Positions 34,031-44,639 of a stretch of 64,000 nt of DNA are shown here, piece after piece. The notes beneath the pieces are model-generated. The model saw only the letters and a program-made list of their open reading frames with translations. It searched no databases and was not told the origin of the DNA. Within the stretch, counting starts at the first letter, position 1; each line of letters opens with the position of its first letter. The position numbers were made by a program, and so were the translations under genes. Source of the stretch: Terebella lapidaria (lineage: Eukaryota > Annelida > Polychaeta > Terebellida > Terebellidae); contig OX424558.1 in the NCBI GenBank assembly GCA_949152475.1, forward strand, positions 38,884,651 through 38,948,650. Direction: 5' to 3'.

Positions 34031-37000
34031 TCACAACCACTGTACGAGCAGTAGGAGGCCCAGTGCTAACCAGCTCACTGTCATATACGGAGCCCCAGAT
34101 ATACGGCACTTCAAGGTGTGATACCTGCAACAAAATCATTTTTGAAATCACATAAGTACAGATGAGTAGCCATATTAGTCTAAATACGTAATTCTCACTG
34201 ATACATAATTCATCAGTTTCTAAATCATTCATTATCTGATAATACGCACAATTTTTACCATAATTGTAAGATATCAAGTTTGGTTTCATACCTATTTTTC
34301 TGGTCCAGCAGCAGTTTCCTGTACTCCTCCTCCATGGTTTGGCCGTCGAAGTACCACGCCCGATCTTCGTACGGGTATTCGTATCCATTGCTGCACTCAC
34401 ACTTGTAAGCACCGGTGTTGAACCGCTGGCCGTCCAGAGGGAAGCACTTCATAATGAAAAGACAACCAGGCAAATATCAGTAACAAATCATGACAAATTG
34501 CAGTGGTACATTAGGGCAATCGTTTATAATTAAATATACCAGCTGGAGGCTAAAAGCTGTTGTAGTGAGAAACGTAAAATTTATGCTTCTATTTGGTTGA
34601 CTGGGTGGAAGTTCTTGTATGCCACCAGGGGAACACCACAGTAAAGCGACACGTGATTATTCCGCCAGTGCCAAGCAAGACTCGACCACATGTACCTTTC
34701 TGCCTCTTTCAGCATCCTACAGACTTCACTCCTAAACATATATTACTACTGGAACCAATTGATCAGGTGGAAGCGGGTCTTTAGACTGGTAACTTACGTA
34801 GGTGTTGTCAAAGTGACATCTTGCTGTATCTTTGAAGGCATTCGGGACATGGAAGTCCATGGGACACTGGTTAATGTCCAACAGATCCAGTCGCACATCC
34901 ACTCTCACTATACCCCTGAAAACACATCTCGATAAGTACATAGGCAGAACAGTGGGGGGTACATTGGAAACAACAATTGAATGGTTCCAGTATTTCAAAC
35001 TTCAAATCTAGTAAATGTAAAACTCTACTCACTTGAACTCAATGGCCGATCGAATTGAGTTGAGTCCAAAGAATGGTACAGAATACGTCAGGATCCAGTC
35101 GTTGATGTAACCATTGCAATCAAAGTATGGCGCAGACCACCAGCCGTCGATCTCCTTAGGCGCGTAGTAGTAGAGAGGGTACAGCTCGAACTTCTTGAGA
35201 CTGGTGCCAGCCAGGTCCGACCTGATCAGTGGACGCTCAGTAAACTTATCAAGACCATACGTGTTCGACTGCCATCGTTCCTTCACGTTCTTGAACCATG
35301 GTTCATCAAGGTAGTGTGTGGGGAACCCAGCAAAGTCTATAGCCCGGAAGTTCGTGTTAGCTCGGTCTTCATCCTCACCATCATCTTCCTTCTCATAGCG
35401 GTAAGCGTACGGGCCAAAAAACTGCCTTGTTTGACCATCAGGCCCCACAAACTTGTCCACATCGTAAAACACACCACTGCCTTTGATTCTGAGGTCACCC
35501 ATCACGTTAGCTATGGCCTCTCCGAAGACGAGTTCATGGTTCAGAAACTTGTCACCTCGAAGGTTACCGTACTCTTCATACATGTCAACATTCTGCATGA
35601 AGTTGCTAAGGAAATGGGACAGACGCAGAGCCACTCTCGCCTGGGACGAGAACTGCTTCTCGACTCCGTACGCGACGTCACCCGGGAGTTCCAACTCCTC
35701 GGGCTTCTTGTCCATACAGTTCTCTTCGTTGACGCTGTCCTTCTTCACGAAGATCTCCATCATACGTGCGTACGCTTTGTCATTCCAATTGCTGCCCTCT
35801 GATTGGTCAGTTGATCGCTTCTTTCTGATTGACGCAGTGTCACGTTTATAGCGAGGGACAAACTTCCTCTTCCTCTCGGTTTTGGGTTCGACCAGTGGGG
35901 TGAAATCGAATGTATGTCTTGGCACTATCACTTTCTTCTTCTCAACCAATTTTGACTTCAGCCCAACTGTTCGGAGGAACTTCTCCCCTTCGTTCAGTCG
36001 GCGTCTGATATTTTTCTTCGTGGCCTTTTTGACAGTGGTGACTGTATCAGATTCAACCTTCTCTATCGTCTCTTCCACTTTCGTCGTGTCGCGCTTTAAT
36101 CTGTTTCCGTTGTTGGTATTGTATTCAGGAGCAGTGCCATTTCCGTCAATTTTGGGGATGACGAATTTCACTGTATAACGAAATGTATTCTATTTGAAAC
36201 AAAATATTTGGATGCATTTTATCATGACTCAATGTTATTCAATGTGTTCACCTCATATCTTGATTACATGTAATTCATGTGGTACTTTGCAATCTGATCC
36301 AATTGAGATATCACTCACATTCCACAGGGATACAGTCGAAACCATTCTTCCATTCACCGTCTGTCGCACTTTCAATTTCAATGCCTTGGAAGGGTCCCTG
36401 TTGCCATGGCGGCAGACGGTATCCAGGCTTACACACGCACTGGTAACCACCGCGTCGGTAACCCCAGCCATAGAGAGGCTCGCACTGCAATGTAAACAAA
36501 TATGATTGTCATTTATGATTTTGTCAAAATCTGTTAAAAACTCTGTTCCATAAAATGTGTTTACCATAAATGACTTTCATGGTTTTTACCATAAATGACC
36601 CTTACCGACTTGCCAATGAAATATTAATGACTAGGTTTCGATGGTGGAAGAATTAACTGAATTATACCGCTAGCACAGAGAGAGCACACACTGACCATGG
36701 TAGTTTCCTTGCAGCGGGCTGTGTTGTGGAAGTAGTTAGGTCCGGGGTTACCCACGCCGAGGGGACACGGATTGAAGTCAATCGCCAGAAACTCCATGTC
36801 CACCACCGACACTGCCACAAATCTGAAATTGCATGGTCAAGACATATTATGTTTGAGTGTAGTTGAATGCTATGATTGAGTTCAGTTGAATGCATTCTGG
36901 TATACCACATGTAGTCCACAATGAGCTGAATGGAAGAGTAATGACTGAATACGTAATTGGGAGACGGAAGCAAGTGTTCATACCTGAATCTCCTGAGGTG

Positions 37001-37933
37001 GAGCCAGTCCAGGTATCTTGGCAGTTGATCGACCACGGGCGACACTGCGCTCACAATCCACCGGTTAGATCGACCGCAGTCAAAGTAAGGTTTTGTGTAC
37101 ACAACCGGCAAATATTCAGTCTCTTTCTGCCCAGGTGAAGGAGGTCCAAAGAACACCTTTCCCTCAAATTCATCGTTGATAAACTTTCCAGTTTCATTGG
37201 AATATTTGATACCAACATCATAAGAATGTTTTCTGACTGAGTCAAGGCCTTCTTTCTCTTTTCCGTCCGGCAGCCACAGTGTGTACCACTCGTTGATCTT
37301 GTAGGCATCAATGGTGTAGTTATGTTGTGGTCCAGCTCCATAGTCCTCAATGTCCACAGTCCTGTTCGTAGGTTCTCGGTTCCAGTTTGTCGGTTCATTG
37401 TAATCATCCAGTCGCCATGCTCTCGGACCAAACAGGGGTAAGGTTGAGTTGAACGGAAGGTTTCTGTACCAGTTTGGATATGAGCAATTGTTGTCAAACA
37501 TGATTGCGGATCCATTGATGTTGTACTCATTTGCAGTGACATCCGCCGCAGCGGAGAAGTAGTAGTAAAGTAGACCAGGCTGCGAGTAAAAATGTTCTGA
37601 TTCGTTTAGCTTCTGGTAAATATAACTGTAAAAGAACGCTCTGTTCAGAGCCATGTTGTGTTGATGCAACATGAGAGTTCTGTTGGGGTATATCACTGAA
37701 CTGAGCAACTTATTGAACCGTGGTGCCTGAGTTACAGTTTCAGCAGGCAACATCAATGCCGAGGCAGGCTTTGATCTACAATTGTCCAAATTTACAGCAT
37801 CCATTCGATCTGTAATGTCATCGAAAGCATCACGCCCCATCCAGCTATATGGACCCTGACTGGCCCAAGTTTGGCACATTAGAAAGCTCAGCACGGCCGC
37901 AAGGGCAACGCCAGTCCAACTCCTGGTCCCCAT
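34031..37933 (-). CDS. Tandem Cache + EGF-like protein related to the GPR158/GPR179 ectodomain, putatively GPI-anchored
   Basis: Minus-strand exons 37933-36984, 36822-36696, 36484-36319, 36170-35033, 34915-34798, 34446-34292 and 34124-34031 are phase-consistent and encode 915 residues. Residues 1-25 are a signal peptide. Unit 1 (about 28-414) has a Cache-like fold signature ending KPYFDCGRSNRWIVSAVSPV, then a Cys-rich part (FNPCPLGVGN, TARCKETTMCEPLYGWGYR, YQCVCKPGY). Unit 2 (about 545-885) repeats it: APYFDCNGYINDWILTYSV, DLLDINQCPMDF, TARCHF, CFPLDGQ, YKCECSNGY. This is the ectodomain plan of GPR158/179-type class C orphan receptors. The linker has RLKR (438-441), RYKR (521-524) and RKKR (530-533), all furin-type. 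The last exon ends SWLALGLLLLVQWL, then TGA: no seven-helix domain, but a GPI-like tail. The first unit is rich in N-X-S/T sites. Ligand unknown. Confidence 0.8.
35033..36170 (-). other. Exon 4: dibasic linker and second Cache-like unit
   Basis: This 1138 nt exon first encodes a ~115-residue Lys/Arg-rich linker with three R-X-K-R sites, then a second Cache-like unit (LRLSHFLSNFMQN, FFGPYAYRYEK, DEPWFKNVKERW, YPLYYYAPKEIDGWWSAPYF). Both Cache units sit mainly in single large exons and both Cys-rich parts in small exons. Unit duplication therefore probably copied the exon group. Confidence 0.75.
36984..37933 (-). other. Exon 1: signal peptide and first Cache-like unit
   Basis: The start codon at 37933 is followed by MGTRSWTGVALAAVLSFLMC, a clear secretory signal, and then by an unbroken 316-codon exon. 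Aromatic- and asparagine-rich sequence with at least eight N-X-S/T sites (for example NRT, NES, NGS, NCS, NST, NYT, NET) points to an extracellular glycoprotein. The donor is CAG|gtatga at 36984/36983. Confidence 0.8.
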
Positions 37934-38700
37934 CTTTGAAAGTCTCCTGCTTTCAACGCGATCCCAAAAAGGCTACCTCGCTCCAAGCACGTGTTCCATT
38001 TGCGCGGGAAAATTATCCCGCCTTTCCTGATCCGGAAGGCAACGCGACGTCTGCTACCCAACTTACAATTGTTCACTTTTGCCCGAGTGTAAATACCTGA
38101 AAATTACGTTCCCATTTATCGCACGAATATACAGGTGTGCGACGAAGTCTCGTCGTTTCTCGGGGCCCGGTGTTGACCTACACAGGTAAATTGACTGCAC
38201 CGAGCAGACGGCAAGGGGGTAGGGGGGGGGGGGAGGCGGGGGGCGGCGTACTCACTAAAGAGCGATTTGCCGGGCGATATCAGAGCGTGACGTGATAGAG
38301 ACACAGCCATCGTATCACCTGTGATGTCGTCTGCTATCGTATAGTTTAAACGTCGGTTGTATAATGACCACTGATTGAATGCATTTTGTACTGTTTGTTT
38401 TCCAATATGAATAAAACATAATGAACATATGGTGGAAGATAGTTATTATATCTGTATACTTTTCAATATTTGTATCATGGACCCTTATACTCCAAAACTT
38501 GGCACCGAATTTGACCTCATCAAATGTATCTTAGTGAACAAATTCACATATACATACAATCAACAACTTTGTGTGCATCCGTAGGTAGTACTTTAATCAC
38601 GTTCAAGTATGAAAATGAAGATATAGAATTAAAAAAAAATGGAGATATGATTATCTCTACATCTGCGACAACAAGTTTTGTATCGATAGAGCTCCCCATT

Positions 38701-39877
38701 AAGGGACACCCGAAAACGAGTTTCAAGTTCCAAGTTTCAAGTTCCGAGTTCCAAGTTCCAAGTTCCGCATTTAAAGTCCCAAGAAAGTGCAGTTATCGTT
38801 TTTATATTTCTGCATCGGGTCTCTTCAACTCATTAAATCACTTTCTTGTGCCACCTTTCAACAGCTGTTCAACACTGTTCAATATCACAAAGTCGAAACC
38901 TTCCAAGCTGATGCCTGGTACGCGCGGACCACAGAGTGCCACGCGGGTATGATTGAAATTTCGGATAGTTTGCGGATTTGGGTGTGTTTTTCGTTCAATT
39001 CTATTTACTAGGTAGTTAAAATGTGTTTTTATATCATTTCTATATTTTACCTTCACAAAATCAAATATAAATGATGGGGAAATTGAAAACAAAGGGAAAT
39101 GAAAATAATACTTAGTGCATTATGACAGAATAAATTCGGATCTTGTCAATTTCTTTCATTAAATAATTGTTCAGGCATCACCAACGAACTATGCTTTGGA
39201 TGACTGAACAAATATTTAATAGAAGAAGTTGATATTTATCATCTATTCGAACGTGTAACATATAGTGGTGCTGCGCCTTCAAACTGACGCCATGATCCTC
39301 GTCTCTGCATGCAAATTTTAGACTCAATGTTCAGAGAACTCCTGAAAAAGCGTGGCATGTGTAGAAATACCGCAAAACTTCTAATAAACGCCAGGTTTCT
39401 AATAGACGCCGGGTTCTGGTAGACGCCGGGGGTTCAGGTATACTTAAATTAATAGGCGCCGGGTCTACGTACATTGTGTAACATAGCAACGTATAGATAC
39501 TAATATCGACAACATCAACGCGTCCCAGTCGGGAATTTCCAGCTTTCAATATCTAAACTGTCGTCCAATTTGTCATATCGTAACACAGGCCTCACCAATT
39601 CCAATAAACGCCGGGTCCAGACAACGACTGAAATCAATAAACGTCGGGTTCTAATAAACGCCGGGTTCTAACAGACGCCGGGTATAGAGTATAACTGAAA
39701 TCGATAGACGCCCGGGCGTTTATTAGAAGTTTTACGGTACTGACTGAACACCGACGACACCTTTTTCTTAGAACTTTAAACGCGGAACTTGAAACTCGGA
39801 ACTTGGAACTTGGAACTCGGAACTTGGAACTTGGAACTCGGAACTTGGAACTTGGAACTCGTTTTCGGGTGTCCCCT
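38701..39877. mobile_element. Foldback element with AAGTTCC-repeat ends
   Basis: Left end AAGGGACACCCGAAAACGAG is mirrored by CTCGTTTTCGGGTGTCCCCT at the right end. Each end continues with a run of AAGTTCC(A/G)AGTTCC units (about 50 bp left, about 75 bp right) and then TTTAAAGT(C/T)C(C/T)AAGAAA. The subterminal repeat number differs between the ends. The interior (38800-39760) has no convincing gene and contains a second, nested MITE. Confidence 0.8.
39368..39739. mobile_element. Nested MITE with AACGCCGGGTTCTAATA repeats
   Basis: TIRs CCG(C/T)AAAACTTCTAATAAAC are flanked by TA on both sides, a Tc1/mariner-type target. Within it, units AATAAACGCCGGGT, AATAGACGCCGGGT and relatives recur about eight times. 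It lies inside the 38701-39877 foldback, so it inserted later or is an internal part of it. Confidence 0.7.
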
Positions 39878-40199
39878 CAAGGGATCAGGAATATGAAGGG
39901 AAAAATGTGTATTTTTGTTGTGATGGATTTTATACACGAAAATCTGCTATGCAGGTCAATAATCTATTTGCCACTCGCTCTGTACGAATCACAGTACACA
40001 CAACGAGAGATGGAGTGTGGATGGAGACTTGAGAGGATGACAGAGACACTTCGATAGTGCAGGAGTGTGTAGACAGCCGAACGAGAGAGCTATAAACAGT
40101 GTGCCCGAGGATTGCAGGTCCCAAGAAGAGGCATAGGCTGAAAAGGGAAGCAAGCGGCTTTCCAGGAACACAGGGGCTTAGCCAGACCCCTGATGACAC

Positions 40200-41160
40200 C
40201 CCGAGTCAAACAATGGGAGAAAGAGTGGCTCCGATGGGCCTCTAGGAACGGGCAGAGGTGATAGAACAGTTGAAGGTCTGCCCAGGACCGTTCAACAGGA
40301 CACTAGATGAGGTAATCGCGGCTCTAGAGGCCCGAACTGAGAGGTCTGAATGTGATCAGGAACGATGAGAAGATGCCGAGGACAGAGCAAGCCAAGTCAT
40401 GATTTTGCTGGGCCACTAGGTTAAGTACAACCCAACACTCAGCCAAGAGACAATGCCGGGGGCACCGAAACATGGTCATCATATTGCCCCCAGCTGAGAG
40501 GCCCCTAAGTCAAACCCCATAAGTTTGACAGGGAGATTGATTGGACGGAGTATCTGAAGCAATTTGAGGTGACGGCTCGCTTGAACAGGTGGGATGACCA
40601 AAGCAAGGGACTTCATAAGGTTAGCAGGCTAACAGGTGTGGCTCGAGGCTTGTTGGACGACCTCTCCATGGTCCATATGGCAAACTGGACCGAGGTGGTC
40701 CAACAAATGGAGCGAAACTATAATAGAGCAGGACGAGAAGCTGTGATCAAAACTCAGTTATGGAGCACGAAGATGAAGTCACCCCACAGTCGCCCCAAGA
40801 GTGGGTGGCCGATGTCTCCAAGATGATCCAACGGGCCTAACTGAACATGACTGGGGCTGGAAGTGATGACCTCTTCAAGGATAACTTCCTGAGGGGATTA
40901 CCGGATGGAACCATGCATGTGTCGGCGGAAGTGAGTCAACCAAAGACGTTGGCTGACACAGCTGATCATGTGCTGTGCAATGAGATGGTTGAGGCAGGTG
41001 GCCAAGAAGCCCAGGGTTGGCGGGGTCCATCTGGTGGACGACTGAATTCTGGGAAGGTGGCTGTGAGGAGACAGATGGATAGGAAGGTCTGGCAGAGGTT
41101 GACCAGTCACGACGTCCCAGTTGACGGGATAGACGAAACTGAATGCGAGTGAACCAAAAG
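40200..41160 (+). pseudogene. Ty3/gypsy gag remnant
   Basis: Frames with stops read like a retrotransposon Gag: LEARTERSECDQE at 40320-40365, then a capsid-like stretch (40535-40826) with DWTEYLKQFEVTARLNRWDD, VSRLTGVARGLLDDLS and WTEVVQQMERNYN, then DLFKDNFLRGLPDGTMHVSA (40864-40925). The zinc knuckle follows in the next stretch. Several in-frame stops show inactivity. No flanking LTRs could be identified. Confidence 0.7.
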
Positions 41161-41210
41161 GGAAGATCCACTCATGAGAGCCCAGCTGTGCTTGCAGCCC
41201 GAATGACAGA

Positions 41211-42300
41211 ATGGTTGGATCAGCTGATCTGGCTGGTGAAGGGACCCCCAGCCCGACCCGAAAAGGAGAAGCCCAGTGGCAAAACAAATGCAGGAAAGAG
41301 GAGTCTCCATTAGGGCAAGCGGGCCAGAGAACGGGTGTAGTATGCTGGAGGTGTCAAGGGAGGGTTCACTATAGTAGAAAGTGCCCCACACCCCATAGCA
41401 AGGAGCGAATGGTAGTGGCCCTGGCAGTCCCCCGAGGACGCCGTCTGGGGACGTGGACCAAACAAAAAAGACTGACGGCCCTACGTTGGCCACATGGGTG
41501 CTGCAGGAGTTGCCCCTGAAGCGGAAATCCGCAAACCAGAATGGGGGAGAGAGGATACATGACCCACCCCTCCACAGGTAGAACCGCACCAAGGACGACT
41601 AGATGCAGCAGAGATCTGCCTACTACCTGTAGCCCGAGTGGATGAGATACTAGAGTGACAGCAGCAGCTGTATGCTATACGATGGCTGGACGAGCGCCCA
41701 CGTGAGGTGCTGGTCAAAACGGGATGTTCAGTCACAAAGATGGACATCAAGGAGAGAAGACAATGGCTTACAAGACGAAGAGATGGAAACAAAGGCCTTT
41801 AATCGTGTCAGTCAGAAGGGGCTGGTGATCCATCAAAAGATGGAAATGAAGCTAGTCTCTGACCTGGTAGTCTCTGGCATCCTGGGAATGGAGGTCCTCT
41901 ACCAATTACGAGTTGAACTGGTCTACCATCGGCCGGACCTCCAGGTCAATTATGAAATTACCCTGTTACACAGGAAGGGCTGCACGACGATCTTAGGAGT
42001 TGTAACTGGTGAGGTGGCGGAGCTGCAGTCCTGCTCGGAAGCAGTTATCAAGGGTAGGATTCAGTCTCAGCCGGAGGGGATAGAAGGCGCCTTGGTGGAA
42101 ACAACCATGGGAGAGGGAAACCCCTTACAAGTCGGATATACATGTATACCCGGGTGTGGGTACGGCTGCTCAACCCGAGACCCTACCTGCAAGTCGTAGT
42201 GTTTGGGAGTGTGATCGCTTGGGCTGAAACAGTAGGAGTGTGTGGTGAGCCTAGGCCAGCATAGTCGCGAGGCCCATATCTGCGAGAAGCTGATCATTTT
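41211..42300 (+). pseudogene. Ty3/gypsy nucleocapsid and protease-region remnant
   Basis: CWRCQGRVHYSRKC (41344-41385) is a C-X2-C-X4-H-X4-C zinc knuckle. A later frame (41672-42199) contains SDLVVSGILGMEVLYQLRVE, resembling the second half of a retroviral-type aspartic protease (ILGxD/EfL). A protease D-S/T-G active site is not clearly readable in an intact frame. It is in register with the RT that follows. Confidence 0.6.
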
Positions 42301-42389
42301 GTGGCCTCAGTCACTTCGGGGGGGGGGGGGGGGGGGAGAAGCCTGTTCCTGAAATCTGCACACCTGAATTACCTGGTTATTACCTGGTT

Positions 42390-42920
42390 ATCTATCTTCA
42401 ACCATTGATGAAGGAAGCTGAGGAAGTTTTGACTGGATTGATGATTGATGTTGGAGATTCGCTGTCAATCAAGCAGCCTCTGAGGGTTCCTTTCCAGCAG
42501 CCGACTATCGAGGCAGAGGTAAAAAAGGCGGATGCAGGCATTTGCCGATCCAACGAGAGCCCATGGTATCACCAATAGTTCTAGTCAGGAAGGACGGGAC
42601 AGTCGGTTTCTGCATAGACTACTGGAAGTTGAACAAGGTTACATGGGTGGATGCCTATCCATTGCCGCAGATCAATGAGACATTTGACACGCTCACCGGA
42701 AACAGGTACTTCTCAATGTTAAATGTGGCTGGTGAGTAGAGGCAAGTAGAGATGGACTCCCAAGACAGGGCACAGACGGTTTTTGCAGCAGAAGTCCAGC
42801 CTGTAAAAATTCGATGTGATGCTGTTTGGCTTGTCCATGGCACCAGCATCTTCCAAGTGGTTGATGGAAGTAGTGATGAGGGGCATCCAGTGGAGGCAGT
42901 GCCTTATCATCCCACTAAAG
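42390..42920 (+). pseudogene. Ty3/gypsy reverse transcriptase, first part
   Basis: RT blocks in shifted frames: the fingers segment LRVPFQQPTIEAEVK, then SPIVLVRKDGTVGFCIDYWK and LNKVTWVDAYPLPQINETFD (42560-42700), then FDVMLFGLSMAPASSKWLM (42815-42870), matching the VRFCVDYRxLN and MPFGLxxAPATFQ motifs. The domain is cut by a roughly 560 bp insertion before the catalytic Y-D-D motif. A G homopolymer lies at 42318-42336. Confidence 0.75.
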
Positions 42921-43478
42921 CAAATATGGTGTAACTCATTTTTTGACGTAACTCAATGAGATACCAAAGTAATGCTTGACATGTCCACTACCTGCTCTTA
43001 GATCACTCCTGGTTGAATTCAGCACCATAAAATAACTAGAAGCCTATAACATATTGACGTATCTCGAGGCTTGACTTACGTCATTTTGATCTTGAGTTAT
43101 GCTAAAACTGTTCTAGTGTTTGTGGTGACTTATGCAAAAAAGTCACTAGTGGGTATTGACTTAGGCCAAAATTGCATTTAGCTGTTGAGTTACGCCATTT
43201 GTGCTTTAGGACCTTCGTGAGATATTCCAAAATTGCATTAGTGATTTTGTCCAGTAAGTTGGCAACAAGAGCATCTTTGGCGTAAGTCATGCTAATCTTA
43301 GTTAATTAGTCATTTTCTTGAAAGTAAACAGAACATTGATAGTAATTGAACTACAGTGATATACTATTTGGTAATTTATGCCACAGGTCTCTGAATTTGA
43401 AAGCTCTCACTTGGAATTTAAAGTCAAGAAACCTTTTAAACTGATTATTTCAAAACCACCAAAAATGACATTTCTGCT
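42921..43478. mobile_element. ~560 bp insertion inside the Ty3/gypsy RT
   Basis: RT homology stops near 42910 and resumes at about 43480 with GGVMYLDDVI, so the interval is extra. It is AT-rich, non-coding and repeats a TGAGTTACG/CGTAAGTCA-like motif at least six times in both orientations (TTGACGTAACTCA, GACTTACGTCA, TTGAGTTACGCC, GGCGTAAGTCA). Terminal repeats or target duplications are not evident, so the element type is unknown. Confidence 0.5.
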
Positions 43479-44150
43479 CTAGGGGGGCGTTATGTATCTG
43501 GATGACGTCATATGTACGGGGCCAGCATACCAGATGCATCTGTGAATCCTCCAGTTGGTGTTTGATTGGTTGGGGCAGGCGGGGCCTTAAACTGAAACCA
43601 ACAAAATGTGAACTGATCAGAAGGGAGTAACAATTCAGGGACATGTTGTGTCAGAGGATTGCATCAGATGTGACCCCATGAAGATCAAAGCAGTACAGAA
43701 ATAATAGGTACTGGCTTCGCTGACAGACATGAGGGTGTTCACGGGTTATTACCATCGATGCCCTTGTCATAGCTGTTGAGAAAAGAAATTACTTTCAACT
43801 GACTGGGAACCAGAATAGCAAGTGTCATTCAATGTTCTGAGGACAGCTCACCAAGAGAAGGACCAGCTGCTCATCGTACACACGGGTGCTAGCATTTATG
43901 GTATCAGGGAATACTCTCTCAGATCCAGGAGGGGAAGGAGATCACAGTGTATGCCAGTCATATCCTGCATCCGGCACAACAGAACTACTGGAGTACAAAG
44001 AGAACTTCTTGCAGTGCTGGTAATCATACACCACTTCCATCACAATCTGTCGAGTGTGCGTTTCACACTCAGGAATGATCATGCATCATTGAAAGGGCTG
44101 ATGAGGACACTGAAGGCATGATCAGTGTCCTCACTGAGGGCATGATCGCT
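43479..44150 (+). pseudogene. Ty3/gypsy RT catalytic part and RNase H
   Basis: MYLDDVICTGPAYQMHL and LVFDWLGQAGLKLKPTKCEL (43490-43620) are the catalytic Y-x-D-D and connection motifs of Ty3-type RT. RNase H follows at 43820-44120 with REYSLRSR, a region corresponding to YCVTRKELLAV (read here as GVQRELLAVLVIIHHFHHN) and FTLRNDHASLKGLMRTLKA. Frames are interrupted. Confidence 0.75.
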
Positions 44151-44639
44151 TGATGGAGCGCTCGGCTAGCGAGTTTCCACTCTACAATTGAGGTCCGACC
44201 AGGACACAAACATGCTAACACGGATGGCATGTCTCAGTCCTAGGCGTGGAGATGCAGGATTTCGGTCGGGAATCCCCACAGGAGCCACTAGAGGGTGAGG
44301 ATGTCTTGCCTGACTTGATGAGCAAGGAATGGCGTGAGCCTGAACCATCGAGTTCGAACTTGCAAGGGGGTTTGATGTGGCTGCCCTAATTTTGGAGGAC
44401 TTCTCTCCTATGGATGAGGAGAAAGTGACTGCAGGTAGCACAAAAGACCCACCTCATTGTTAGAGTGGAAGGAGTAGGAAGCTGGACGGCCTCTTTGGGC
44501 ACAGGCCAGACACTATCGGACGGCTACCCGAACTCTTTGGAGTCCCTCCAGATCAAGGAGGGAGTCATCGTCAGGCAGGAGACTGTGGATAACAATCTTA
44601 TTGTGTGTGTGTGGCGTGAGTTGTGGTACTACGGGTGAT

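Noticed and set aside
33981..34412. 143-codon minus-strand ORF covering exons 6 and 7 of the Cache gene
   Set aside because: It reads through the introns in the wrong frame; the spliced frame conserves phase and ends in the hydrophobic tail.
35314..36178. Three overlapping plus-strand ORFs of 98-162 codons
   Set aside because: They are antisense shadows of the large Cache exon on the minus strand, which has signal peptide, domain and splice support.
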